Below are positions 11,296-20,400 of a stretch of 64,000 bases of DNA, piece by piece. Each line of letters starts with the position of its first letter. The stretch's first letter is position 1. The position numbers and the translations under genes are program-made. Source of the stretch: UBA4656 sp002405525 (lineage in GTDB: Bacteria > Pseudomonadota > Gammaproteobacteria > Xanthomonadales > Ahniellaceae); the NCBI GenBank assembly GCA_036723735.1, contig DAIMGT010000009.1:1-64000 (forward strand), read 5' to 3'. The notes beneath the pieces were generated by a model. The model had not been told where the DNA came from, ran no database searches, and worked only from the letters and a program-made list of their open reading frames with translations.

Positions 11296-11361
11296 GGCGG
11301 ACAAGCCGAAATCTGACCCGACGATGGTACGCACGATGAGGTGCCACCGGACCGACTTCGA

Positions 11362-11388
11362 TTGACATCATGGGGTCATTTCTTGACA
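11362..11388. promoter_or_regulatory. Candidate AraC-type operator between alkB fusion and araC gene
   Basis: Two TTGACA copies lie at 11362-11367 and 11383-11388. Their starts are exactly 21 bp apart, two helical turns, as expected for the paired half-sites of an AraC-family dimer. A GGGTCAT sits between them. Each TTGACA could also serve as a -35 element. The site lies in the roughly 100-base divergent region. Confidence 0.45.
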
Positions 11389-11396
11389 GTCCGTGC

Positions 11397-12434
11397 ATGG
11401 CTCAAGCACCGGCCGCCGCCCCCGAACTCGACCTGCCGGCGCTCTACCTGCGCCTGTTCGCCGAGCGCGTCGAGGCGGCGGGCCACGATCCCGCGGCGTG
11501 GTTGGCCGGGGCAGGGCTCTCCGCCGCGCAACTGGCCGAACCCGCGCTGCACGTGTCGCTGCCGGCGCTGCGCCGGCTGCTGGCGAGCGCGCTGGCCCTC
11601 GCCGGCGAGCCCGCGCTGGGCTTGCTGGTCGGGCGCCGGCTGCTGGTCGGTGCCCACGGCGCGCTGGGTTTCGCGGCGGTCAATGCCGGGTCGCTGCGCC
11701 AGGTGGTCGACGTCCTGGAGCGATTCATCGGCACGCGCTTCCCGCCGGTGGCGCTGTCGCATGTCGAGCGCGGCGGTCGTTTCGTGCTGCGGATCGACGA
11801 ACTGCTGCCGCTGGCCGAGGCGCGCCGACCGGTGCTGGAGGCGCTGCTGCTGGCGCTGCGCAACGCGCTGGATGCAGTGAGCCTCGGCGCAGCCGGGGTG
11901 GTGCGGGCGACCTTCCCCTTCCCCGCGCCGCCCTACGCGCCGCTGGTGCGCGAGCTGTTCGCCTGCGAGGTGCGCTGGGGCGCGGCGAGCGCCGGTCTGG
12001 AGCTGGCCGCGCAGGCCGTGCATGCCCCGCTGCGCACCGCCGACCCCGCAGCGTTCGATGCCGCAGTGCGCCTGTGCGAGCGTGAACTCGCCGCCCTGCG
12101 CGGGGCCGACACGCAGGCCGGGCGACTGCGCCGCGCGCTGCTGCAGCACGGCCCCGCCACCACCGGACTCACCCTCGCCGCGCGCCTGCTGCACACCACA
12201 CCGCGCACGCTGCACCGCCGGCTGGTCGCCGAAGGCACCTCGTTCCGCGCGCTGCAGGATGACGTGCGTCACCGTCTGGCGCTGGAACACCTCGAGGAAG
12301 GCCGGCTGGCGCTCAAGCAGATCGCGCACCTGCTCGGCTACGACGACCTCGCCAACTTCCGCCGCGCGTTCCGGCGCTGGGAGGGCGTGGCGCCGGGGGA
12401 ATGGCGGCGCGGGGCCGCGGCGCCCCTTCGCTGA
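11397..12434 (+). CDS. AraC-family transcriptional regulator
   Basis: The protein has 345 residues from the ATG at 11397. An ATG at 11370 would add 9 residues but overlaps the candidate operator, and neither start has a strong ribosome site. The N-terminal two thirds match the AraC arabinose-binding-like sensor domain (PF12625 type). The last 100 residues are the double helix-turn-helix: TPRTLHRRLVAEGTSFRAL, then LKQIAHLLGYDDLANFRRAF. It is transcribed away from the AlkB fusion, so it probably activates that gene in response to an alkane or fatty-acid-like signal. That target is inferred from position. Confidence 0.92.
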   Translation: MAQAPAAAPELDLPALYLRLFAERVEAAGHDPAAWLAGAGLSAAQLAEPALHVSLPALRRLLASALALAGEPALGLLVGRRLLVGAHGALGFAAVNAGSLRQVVDVLERFIGTRFPPVALSHVERGGRFVLRIDELLPLAEARRPVLEALLLALRNALDAVSLGAAGVVRATFPFPAPPYAPLVRELFACEVRWGAASAGLELAAQAVHAPLRTADPAAFDAAVRLCERELAALRGADTQAGRLRRALLQHGPATTGLTLAARLLHTTPRTLHRRLVAEGTSFRALQDDVRHRLALEHLEEGRLALKQIAHLLGYDDLANFRRAFRRWEGVAPGEWRRGAAAPLR

Positions 12435-12458
12435 GGCAACGCGGCACCGGGATGCGGA

Positions 12459-13082
12459 TCAGTCCGCGGCGAGCTGCCCCAGCCGGATCGCCTGCTCGCG
12501 CACCAGGTCGATGCGGCGGCCGGTGCTGACGAGGCCCCAGACGGTGCCTTCCCGCTGGTGGACGGTCGTGATCGCCGCGAACTGCGCGTCGCGCCAGGTG
12601 ATCCAGGCGCGCTGCGCGGCTTTCACCGGCACCTGCCGGTCGGCGTCCAGCAGGCCGAGCAGTCGCCGGTAATTGAGGTTCAACTGGCGGTCCCAGCGTT
12701 CGAGGGTCTCGCCCAGGCAGCCCCCCATGCCCATCGTGCTGTCGTTCTGCTGCTGGCAGGCCGCGTCGGCGACCGCGATCGGATGGCGCTCGCCGAGGTC
12801 GTCGACCACCGGCACGGCGAAGCTGCCCTGCGGATCGACCAGCAGCGTGCCGCGGTCGCGGTCGAAGCCGAGCGTGAGCGCCTTGCCTTCCGGCCAGTCG
12901 CCGGTCTTCTCCCAATCGCCTTCGGCGTAGATCACGGTCAGCACCGTGCCGTCGGCGAGGCGCACGAGGTTCGGATCGCTGGTCTGCTGGAACCGCACCG
13001 CGGTCGCGCCCTCGAGCGCGGGCGCGGCGGTGGCGACGACAGGCGACAGGACGAGCAGGGCGAGGGGCAACAGGACGCGCAC
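12459..13082 (-). CDS. Exported protein with LprI-like (DUF1311) C-terminal domain
   Basis: The 207-residue product starts at GTG 13082, with GGAG 8 bases upstream. A signal peptide (MRVLLPLALLVLSPVVATA) precedes a beta-rich middle region. The C-terminal half from about residue 107 follows the DUF1311/LprI pattern: CQQQND, GGCLGETLERWDRQLN, then AQRAWITWRDAQF. LprI in mycobacteria inhibits lysozyme. Most proteobacterial members are uncharacterised periplasmic proteins with paired cysteines. It is convergent with the AraC gene (24-base gap). A protective envelope role is possible but not shown. Confidence 0.82.
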   Translation of the reverse strand: MRVLLPLALLVLSPVVATAAPALEGATAVRFQQTSDPNLVRLADGTVLTVIYAEGDWEKTGDWPEGKALTLGFDRDRGTLLVDPQGSFAVPVVDDLGERHPIAVADAACQQQNDSTMGMGGCLGETLERWDRQLNLNYRRLLGLLDADRQVPVKAAQRAWITWRDAQFAAITTVHQREGTVWGLVSTGRRIDLVREQAIRLGQLAAD

Positions 13083-13376
13083 GATGGGGCTCCGGCGGAG
13101 AGGGCAGCGCGCGATTCTGCCAGCGGGCGTGCGACGGCGGGACAGGGATTGGCTGCAACCCTTGTTCTGGGGACCCCACCGCGGCGTGTGGCGGGATCAC
13201 TGGCGTAGGGGCGGCGGACGATCAACCACCCCGTTGGCGACGCAATCTTCGGGCGCGCTGCATGAGCACTCGCAGCGCCGCCAGCCGGCGGGCCGGTGGT
13301 GCCCGGTGCGCGCCACGCCTGTTGGTGATGCCGGACGCCCCGTGGCACCCTTCGACGTCGCACGGAGGCTATCGCC

Positions 13377-14935
13377 ATGCCCACAGACCTCAATGACCTG
13401 AGCCAGCGCCTGTTCAAGGCCGCAGACCAGCTCTGGACCAATTCGGCCCTGCGGCCGGACCAGTATGCCCAGCCGGTGCTGGCGCTCATCGCGCTGCGGC
13501 AGATGGAGTCGAAGTTCGAGCAGGTGAAGGCCGAGCTGGCGCCGCAGTACAAGGGCCGGCTGCGCGAGAGTCCGGCCGACTACCAGGCCCGTGGGGCGAT
13601 CTACCTGCCCGAGCCGGCGCGGTTTTCGCGGCTGCTGGCGTTGCCCGGGACGGCGGACCTCGGTGCGGAGCTGAATGCGGCCATGAAGGCCATCGCCGAG
13701 GCGAACCCGGCGCTGGCCGGTGCGCTGCCGACCAGCTACGGGGCGCTGCCCAATGACACGCTGCGCGAGCTGCTGCGGCTGCTGGCGCCACTCCAGATCG
13801 AAGGCGATGCCTACGGGCTGATCTTCGAGTACTTCATGGGGCAGTTCGCCTCGTCCTACATGCAGAAGGGCGGGGAGTACTTCACGCCGGCCTCGATCGT
13901 GAAGCTGATCGTGGAGATCATCGAGCCCTACCAGGGCCAGATCTTCGACCCGGCCTGCGGGTCGGGCGGCATGTTCGTGCAGTCGGCCGAGTTCGTGCGC
14001 CGGCACCACAAGACGCCGTCGCGGGCGATCAGCGTGTTCGGCATCGAGAAGATGGCCGACACCCTGCGCCTGTGCCGCCTCAACCTGGCGGTGCACGGGC
14101 TGTCCGGCGACATCCGCGAGGCGAACACCTACTACGACGACCCGCACGGCATGGTGGGGCGCTTCGACTACGTGATGGCCAACCCGCCCTTCAACCAGTC
14201 CGAGGTGGACCGGGCGAAGCTGGTCAACGAGGCCGGGCAGGTGGACGCGCGCTTTCCGTTCGGGCTACCGACGGTCAACAACGCCAACTACCTGTGGATC
14301 GGCCTGTTCTACGCCGCGCTGAAGCCGACCGGCCGCGCGGGCTTCGTGATGGCCAACAGCGCTTCCGATGCGGGCGGCAGCGAGCGCGAGCTGCGGCGCA
14401 AGCTGATCGATACCGGCGCGGTGGACTGCATCGTGGCGGTCGGGCCGAACATGTTCTTCACCGTGACCTTGCCGGTCACGTTGTGGTTCCTCGACAAGGG
14501 CAAGGCCGGCGGGCCGCGTGGCGACCAGGTGCTGTTCGTGGACGCGCGCCACCTGTTCCGGCAGGTCACGCGGGCGCACCGCGTGTTCGACCCAGGCCAG
14601 GTCGAGTTCCTCGCCAATATCGTCCGCCTGTGGCGTGGCGAGGCGGTGGAGACGGAAGCGGGCAGTGCGCGGCGGCTGACCGAAGTCTTCCCCGACGGCC
14701 GATACCGGGATGTGCCTGGGCTCTGCAAGGTCGCCACGCGGGCCGAGATTGCGGCGCAGGATGGCAGCCTGAACCCGGGCGCTACGTGGGCGTGGCGCCG
14801 GGGCAGGTGGTTGAGGATGAGGAGTTCCGAAGCAAGTTGGAGGCGTTGCAGGAGGAACTGGAGGGGCTCAGCGCCGAGGCGGCGGTGTTGCAAGCACGAG
14901 TTTCGGCGAACGTCGCAGCGCTGCTTGAGTCATGA
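13377..14935 (+). CDS. hsdM: Type I restriction-modification methyltransferase subunit, frame interrupted near 3' end
   Basis: HsdM methylates adenine in the target chosen by HsdS. A good GGAGG lies 9 bases before the ATG. The N-terminal helical domain is followed by the SAM motif DPACGSGGMF near residue 191 and the catalytic NPPF near 268, so the core is intact. At about 14774-14782 the zero frame leaves the family pattern and would run on to 15131 with unrelated sequence. The -1 frame continues the normal HsdM C-terminus (RYVGVAPGQVVEDEEF to ALLES) and stops at 14935, overlapping the hsdS ATG as ATGA. So the original end is 14935. A one-base deletion, a sequencing error or programmed slippage at CCCGGGC could explain it. 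Confidence 0.88.
14774..14780 (+). other. CCCGGGC heptamer at the hsdM frame change
   Basis: The zero-frame codons are AAC CCG GGC, which places the heptamer as C CCG GGC, the X XXY YYZ arrangement required for tandem -1 slippage. After a slip the next codon is CGC at 14780, giving NPG-RYVGV with no residue gained or lost relative to the family. An AGGA sequence at 14758-14761, 12 bases upstream, could act as an internal Shine-Dalgarno stimulator. A simple loss of one C is an equally good or better explanation. Confidence 0.4.
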
Positions 14936-16164
14936 CGAGCTGGCCGGCTGTCGAACTCGGGCAATGCATCGATTTGCAGACCGGGTTTCCATTCAAAAGC
15001 GCTCGATTTCTCGACGACTCGCGTTCTGGCGTTCGTCTTCTTCGTGGGGACAACGTCGGTCAAGGTCGGCTGCGCTGGGATGGAGCAAAGCACTGGCCAT
15101 TGGCGGAGCGTCAACATCACAGTGCGTTTGAGCTATGCGTTGGCGACGTTATTGTTGCGATGGACCGGCCTTGGATTGAGGCGGGCTTGAAGTGGGCTTG
15201 GGTAAGTCCGGTGGACCTGCCATGCCTGCTGGTGCAGCGAGTAGCGCGAATGCGAGGGATCAATGGGCTTTCAACCAACTACCTTCGTTATGTCATTGGC
15301 TCGCCAGCATTCGCAGCTCATGTTCGGAGCATCACGACGGGCGTGAACGTTCCTCACATCAGTGGGCGTGACATCAAGCGGTTTCGCTTTCATCTGCCCA
15401 GTCCGGGTGAGCAGGAGCGCATCGGATCGATTCTCGGTGCCTACGATGACCTGATCGAGGTGAACCGGCGCCGGATCGCAGTGCTGGAGGAGATGGCGCG
15501 GCGGCTTTTCGAAGAGTGGTTCGTCCACCTCCGGTTTCCGGGGCATGGCCAGGGCGCGCCGCTTCCCACTGGCAGCGTGGAGGAGTTGATCGACTTCGAT
15601 CCTGCCACGCAGTTGCCACGGAGCGGCGAGAAGCCATTCATCCCAATGACGTTGCTGTCCACAAACTCGTCGCTGATCGACTCGCACGAGTGGCGAGAGG
15701 CTGGCTCCGGCGCGAAGTTCAAGAACGGCGACACGCTGTTTGCGCGCATCACGCCATGCTTGGAGAACGGCAAGACGGGGCTCGTTCGCGGCTTGCCCGG
15801 TGACGGCGTGGGCTTCGGCTCGACGGAGTTCATCGTGATGCGTGGTCGTCGCGCTGGCCCCGCCTTCACCTACCTGCTGGCGCGTCACGATGCCTTTCGC
15901 TTCCATGCCCAGAAGAGCATGTCAGGCGCCACCGGCCGGCAGCGTGCGCGAACCGAAAGTGTCAGGACGTTTCCCTTCGTGAACCCGTCGAAGCAGACTC
16001 TCGACAGTTTCGATGCGCTTGCGTGGCCCATGCTGGATCTGGTTGGCAATCTGGGCGAGGCGAACAAGCGGCTAGCCGCCTCACGCGACCTCCTCCTCCC
16101 CCGCCTCATCTCCGGCGACCTTACTTTCTCCGCCGCCGAACGCGAACTCGAGGCCGTCGCCTGA
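14932..16164 (+). CDS. hsdS: Type I restriction-modification specificity subunit
   Basis: HsdS carries two target-recognition domains that define the bipartite DNA site. The 410-residue product has TRD1 (about residues 1-150, with GFPFKS and LLRGDNVGQGRL), a conserved spacer (EQERIGSILGAYDDLIEVNRRRIAVLEEMARRLFEEWF in outline) and TRD2, ending in the second repeat (LLLPRLISGDLTF). The frame is intact. Base composition in both TRDs is clearly less GC-rich than in flanking genes, as expected for exchangeable domains. It overlaps the ancestral hsdM end by four bases (ATGA), which indicates translational coupling. Confidence 0.93.
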   Translation: MTSWPAVELGQCIDLQTGFPFKSARFLDDSRSGVRLLRGDNVGQGRLRWDGAKHWPLAERQHHSAFELCVGDVIVAMDRPWIEAGLKWAWVSPVDLPCLLVQRVARMRGINGLSTNYLRYVIGSPAFAAHVRSITTGVNVPHISGRDIKRFRFHLPSPGEQERIGSILGAYDDLIEVNRRRIAVLEEMARRLFEEWFVHLRFPGHGQGAPLPTGSVEELIDFDPATQLPRSGEKPFIPMTLLSTNSSLIDSHEWREAGSGAKFKNGDTLFARITPCLENGKTGLVRGLPGDGVGFGSTEFIVMRGRRAGPAFTYLLARHDAFRFHAQKSMSGATGRQRARTESVRTFPFVNPSKQTLDSFDALAWPMLDLVGNLGEANKRLAASRDLLLPRLISGDLTFSAAERELEAVA

Positions 16165-16188
16165 TGCCCTCAGCCCGCCTCGCCAAGA

Positions 16189-16206
16189 GTTAGCGAAGGC
16201 GCTAAC
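16189..16206. promoter_or_regulatory. Palindromic operator upstream of higBA
   Basis: GTTAGCG at 16189-16195 and CGCTAAC at 16200-16206 form a perfect 7-bp inverted repeat around AAGG, ending 8 bases before the higB ATG. Position and symmetry fit autoregulation by a HigA-type Xre antitoxin dimer. Confidence 0.65.
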
Positions 16207-16214
16207 ATGCACGC

Positions 16215-16541
16215 ATGGCGTACGAGATCGAGTACTTCCATCCGCGCGTGCTCGCCGACATCGAGCGCTGGCCGGTGGACGTGCTGGCCGACTACGCCCA
16301 CCTGGTCGAACTGCTCGCCGAGCACGGCCCCGACCTGCGCATGCCGCATTCGCGGGCCATGGGCGACGGGCTGTTCGAGATCCGGCCGCGCGGGCGGGAA
16401 GGCATCGGCCGTGCGTTCTACTGCTTCCGGCTCGGGCGGCGCATCGTCGTGCTGCACGCCTTCATCAAGAAGACGGCGCAGACGCCCGAGCGTGACCTCA
16501 ATCTGGCCCGCAAGCGGCTGAAGGAGATTCGAGATGGCTGA
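16215..16541 (+). CDS. higB: HigB/RelE-type toxin (Gp49-like)
   Basis: The 108-residue protein follows the phage Gp49/HigB pattern of the RelE superfamily: a short beta-strand start (YEIEYF), LLAEHGPDLRMPHSRAMGDGLFEIRP, then GIGRAFYCF, IVVLHAFIKKTAQTP and a basic C-terminus. Such toxins cleave mRNA on the ribosome. It lies first in the operon (toxin before antitoxin, as in higBA), directly after an operator palindrome, with no clear ribosome site. The next gene overlaps by 8 bases. Confidence 0.87.
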   Translation: MAYEIEYFHPRVLADIERWPVDVLADYAHLVELLAEHGPDLRMPHSRAMGDGLFEIRPRGREGIGRAFYCFRLGRRIVVLHAFIKKTAQTPERDLNLARKRLKEIRDG

Positions 16542-16845
16542 ACTGGCACGCAAGCCCGTCAAGCACGACCACGCGGCGTTCCTGGCCCGCGCCCGCGCGC
16601 GGCCGGGCTTCGACGAAGCCTACGCGGCACTGTCGCTGGAGTACCAGCTGGTGCAGCAGCTGCTGAAGGCCCGCACCCGCGCCGGTCTGACGCAAGACGC
16701 CGTGGCCGAGCGCATGGGCACCACCAAGAGCGCCGTGTCGCGGCTGGAGGCGGCACAGAAGCACACGCCGTCGCTGGCTACGCTGAAGCGCTATGCGGAG
16801 GCGGTGGGCTGCGAACTGCAGGTCAAGCTGGTGCCGGTGAAGTGA
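16534..16845 (+). CDS. higA: HigA-type antitoxin, Xre helix-turn-helix
   Basis: The 103-residue protein has a Cro/Xre HTH in its second half (LLKARTRAGLTQDAVAERMG, then TKSAVSRLEAA). It overlaps the toxin stop by 8 bases, so the two are co-translated. It should neutralise HigB and repress the operon through the GTTAGCG palindrome. The pair is inserted between hsdS and hsdR, which may stabilise the restriction-modification block. Confidence 0.88.
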   Translation: MAELARKPVKHDHAAFLARARARPGFDEAYAALSLEYQLVQQLLKARTRAGLTQDAVAERMGTTKSAVSRLEAAQKHTPSLATLKRYAEAVGCELQVKLVPVK

Positions 16846-16862
16846 TGGCGCGGGCTGCGCGG

Positions 16863-17336
16863 CTACAGCCCCAGCTCCTGGTCGATGCGGGCCAACTCGT
16901 CCAGCGCGGTCCGGCGCTGCGCCCGCTGCTGTTCGTCGTAGCGCACAAGGTCCTCGAAGGCCACGCGGCGGCGCGTGCCGACCTTGCGGGCGGGCAGCAG
17001 GTTGCGTTCGATCAGGCCCACCACATAGGGGCGCGAGACGTTGAGGTAGTCCGCGACTTCCTGCGTGGTGAGCTCGGCGTTCTGCGGCAGCACGGTCACG
17101 GCGCGGCCCTGGCCGAGCTGGGTGAGCACGTCCACCATCAGGCGCAGGGCGCCGGGCGGGATCGAGATCATCTCGGGGTGGTTGTCGTCCGTGACCAGGC
17201 GCAGCGGCGCCGTCGCAGCCGCCCCCTTCGCGTCGGGGCCGGGCAGCAGGCGCGCCAACTGGCGGCTGGCCTCGCGGGCCTGGGCGACCTCGGCGTCGGT
17301 CGGCAGGTGCGGCGGGCGGCGGCTCTGGGCGACCAT
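16863..17336 (-). CDS. Excisionase-type HTH protein, possible orphan antitoxin
   Basis: The 157-residue protein runs from ATG 17336 to TAG 16863. A proline-rich N-terminus is followed by a strand-helix region (PPGALRLMVDVLTQLGQGRA) and a MerR/excisionase-like HTH (LTTQEVADYLNVSRPYVVGLIERNLLPARKVGTRRRV), then a basic helical tail. This layout matches chromosomal antitoxins that are usually paired with PIN-domain toxins, but no toxin gene flanks it here. It is divergent from hsdR across 90 bases holding four CGAAAC motifs, so it may instead control hsdR expression. Both roles are inference. Confidence 0.78.
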   Translation of the reverse strand: MVAQSRRPPHLPTDAEVAQAREASRQLARLLPGPDAKGAAATAPLRLVTDDNHPEMISIPPGALRLMVDVLTQLGQGRAVTVLPQNAELTTQEVADYLNVSRPYVVGLIERNLLPARKVGTRRRVAFEDLVRYDEQQRAQRRTALDELARIDQELGL

Positions 17337-17360
17337 GGGCGGGGATCCCCCGGTGAGGCC

Positions 17361-17412
17361 CGAAACCGTAACACCGAAACGAAGCGAACGAAACATTCGA
17401 AGTGAACGAAAC
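17361..17412. promoter_or_regulatory. Array of four CGAAAC motifs between the HTH gene and hsdR
   Basis: CGAAAC occurs at 17361-17366, 17375-17380, 17389-17394 and 17407-17412. The start-to-start spacing is 14, 14 and 18 bases. The last two copies extend to GAACGAAAC. The array fills the divergent region, so it is a candidate operator for the neighbouring HTH protein. Confidence 0.45.
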
Positions 17413-17426
17413 CTGAGCAGCCAGGG

Positions 17427-20400
17427 ATGCCGACGCCACGTTCCGTCAACGAGCCTGCGGCGAACTACAGCGAGCGCACGCTCGTCGAAGCGCCGGCCAT
17501 CGAACTGATCCAGGAACTGGGCTGGACGCCGGGCGACCTGAACCAGGAGCAGCCGGGGCCCGCCAACCCCACGGGCCGCCGCTCGTTCCGCGAGACCATC
17601 CTGCCCGCGCGGCTGCGTGCCGCGCTGCGCAAGCTGAATCCGGCCTCGCCTGACGACGCGCTCGACCAGGCCGAGACGCTGCTCGCCGCCGACCGGTCCG
17701 CCATGCTGCCGATTGCGGCCAACCGGGAGGTCCACCGCCTGCTGCGCGACGGCGTGCCGGTGCAGTTGCGCCAGCCGGATGGGTCGCTCAAGCCCGATCG
17801 GGTGCGGCTGATCGACTGGATCGATCCACTGGCCAACGACTTCTTCGTCGCTGCGCAGACCTGGATCGCCAGCGACCTGTACAAGCGCCGGCCGGATGCG
17901 ATCGGCTTCGTGAACGGCATCCCGCTGCTGCTGTGCGAATGGAAGGCGCCGACGCAGCCGGTGCAGGAAGCCTACGACGCCAACCTCAACGACTAGCGCG
18001 ACGTGGTGCCGTGGCTGTTCGACGCCAACGGGTTCACGGTGCTGTCGAACGGGCTGGAGGCCCTGATGGGGCCCTCGCATGCGCCGTTCGAAGCCTTCGC
18101 GCCGTGGAAGCGGCTGGACGAAGAGGGGCCCGAGAGCGTGGGGCTGGAGACCCTGCTGCGCGGCGCCTGCGAGCCGACGCGGTTCCTCGACCTGGTCGAG
18201 AACTTCCTGATCTTCGAGGACGCCCGGGGCGGGCTGCGCAAGGTCGTGGCCAAGTACCACCAGGTGCTGGGCGTCAACCGGGCCATCGAGGCGGTGCAGC
18301 GGCTGGCGCAGAACCGCGGGCGCCTCGGCGTGTTCTGGCACACGCAGGGCAGCGGCAAGAGCCTGTCGATGGTGATGTTCGCCGAGAAGGTGCTGCGTCG
18401 CCTCGGCGGCCACTGGACCTTCGTGGTCGTGACCGATCGTCAGGAACTGGATGACCAGATCGCCGGCACCTTCGCCGCCACGGGCGCGCTGACCAAGAAG
18501 GTCGAGGACGCCCAGGCCCAGAGCCGGGTGCACCTGCGCGAGCTGCTGTCCGGGCAGGAACGCTACGTCTTCACCCTGATCCACAAGTTCTCGACCGAGC
18601 GCGGCGAGCCGATGCCGGTGCTGTCGGAGCGGCGCGACATCATCGTGATCACCGACGAGGCGCACCGCAGCCAGTACGACCAGCTGGCGGCGAACATGCG
18701 CCAGGCCCTGCCGAACGCGGCCTTCATCGGCTTCACCGGCACGCCGCTGATCGCCGGCCAGGAGGAGCGCACGCGCGAGGTCTTCGGCGACTACGTGTCG
18801 ATCTACAACTTCGCGCAGTCGGTGGCCGACGGTGCGACGGTGCCGCTGTACTACGAGAACCGCAAGCCGGAGTTGCAGGTCGACGCCGATGCGCTGCGGG
18901 ATGAGCTCAACGAGCTGCTGGACAACGCCATGCTCGACGAGGAGCAGGAACGGCGCCTCCAGCAGGAGTTCGCCCGGCAGTACCACCTCATCACGCGCGA
19001 CGACCGGCTGGACGAGGTCGCGGACGACCTGGTGCGCCACTTCGCCGCGCGCGGCTACCTCGGCAAGGCGATGTTCGTGGCCATCGACAAGGCCACGGCC
19101 GTGCGGATGTTCGACAAGGTGAAGGCACGCTGGGCCGTGCTGCTGGCCGAGGAGGAGCGCCGGCTGGCCAGCGCGCCGGTGGAACTGCGCGCCGGCATGG
19201 CGGAGCGCGTCCAGTGGATGCGCGAGGTCGACTTCGCCGTGGTCGTGAGCCAGGGGCAAAACGAGGTCGCCGACCTCAAGGCCAAGGGGCTCGACATCCT
19301 GCCGCACCGCAAGCGGATGCAGGAGGAGGACCTCGAGGCGCGGTTCAAGAACCCGAACGACCCGCTCCGGCTGGTCTTCGTCTGCGCGATGTGGATCACC
19401 GGCTTCGACGTGCCGACGTGCAGCACGGTGTACCTCGACAAGCCGATGAAGAACCACACCCTCATGCAGACGATCGCCCGCGCGAACCGCCGCGCCCCGG
19501 GCAAGTCGGCGGGCGTGATCGTCGACTACGTCGGCGTGTTCCGAAACCTCCAGCGGGCGCTGGCCATTTACGGCGCGACCCGCGGCGGGGATACGCCGAT
19601 CCGCGACAAGGGGGCGCTGGCCGCCGCCCTGGAGGCCGCGCTGGCGCAGGCGGAAGGGTTCTGCGCGGGTGTCGGCGTGGCGCTCGAGCCGATCCGGGCG
19701 GCGCAGAAGCTGGAGCGCCTGAAACTCATCGGGGCCGCGGTCGAGGCCCTGATCGCGCCGGACGAGCGGCGCCGCGACTTCCTGCGCCACGCCGGCGCCG
19801 CGGCGCGGGCCTACAAGGCGCTGCTGCCCGATGAGCAGGCCGCGCCCTACCTTTCCCGCGTGGCGGTACTGCACGTCCTTGCAGCTGCCGTCCGTGGGCG
19901 CATGGGGCCGGTGGACATCTCGAAGGTGTCGGGCCAGATCGAGGCGCTGCTGGATGCCCACGTCGACAGCGTCGCCATTACCGCGCCGATCGTGGTCGGG
20001 GACGACCGTGGCGGGCGGGTGGATCTGTCCGGGATCGACTTCGAGCGGCTGGGCGCCCTGTTCGCCCAGAGCCCCCGCACCGCCAACGAGCAGCTCCGCA
20101 CCACGGCGGAGGCGCGGGCCCGGGCGATGGTCGTCCAGAACCCGACCCGGGCCCACCTGGTGGAGCGCATCGAGCGGCTGGTGGACGCCTACAACGCCGG
20201 CACGGTGAACGCCGAGGCGTTCTTCCGTTCGCTGCGTGAACTCGTGGCCGAGATGGAGGACGAGGAGCGCCGGGCCGCCCGGGAGGGCCTGTCCGAGGAG
20301 GAACTGGCGATCTTCGACCTGCTGACCCGCCCGGAGCCGAAGCTGACGCAAGCGCAGGAGGTGCAGGTGAAGAAGGTCGCGCGCGACTTGCTCGCCAAGC

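Noticed and set aside
9577..11316. Long plus-strand open frame antisense to the AlkB fusion
   Set aside because: The composition is repetitive Arg/Gln/His/Gly and the opposite strand encodes all AlkB and ferredoxin motifs.
14936..15131. Extended HsdM C-terminus of 584 residues in the zero frame
   Set aside because: The sequence after 14780 in this frame is Arg/Ser-rich and overlaps hsdS, while the -1 frame carries the conserved HsdM ending.
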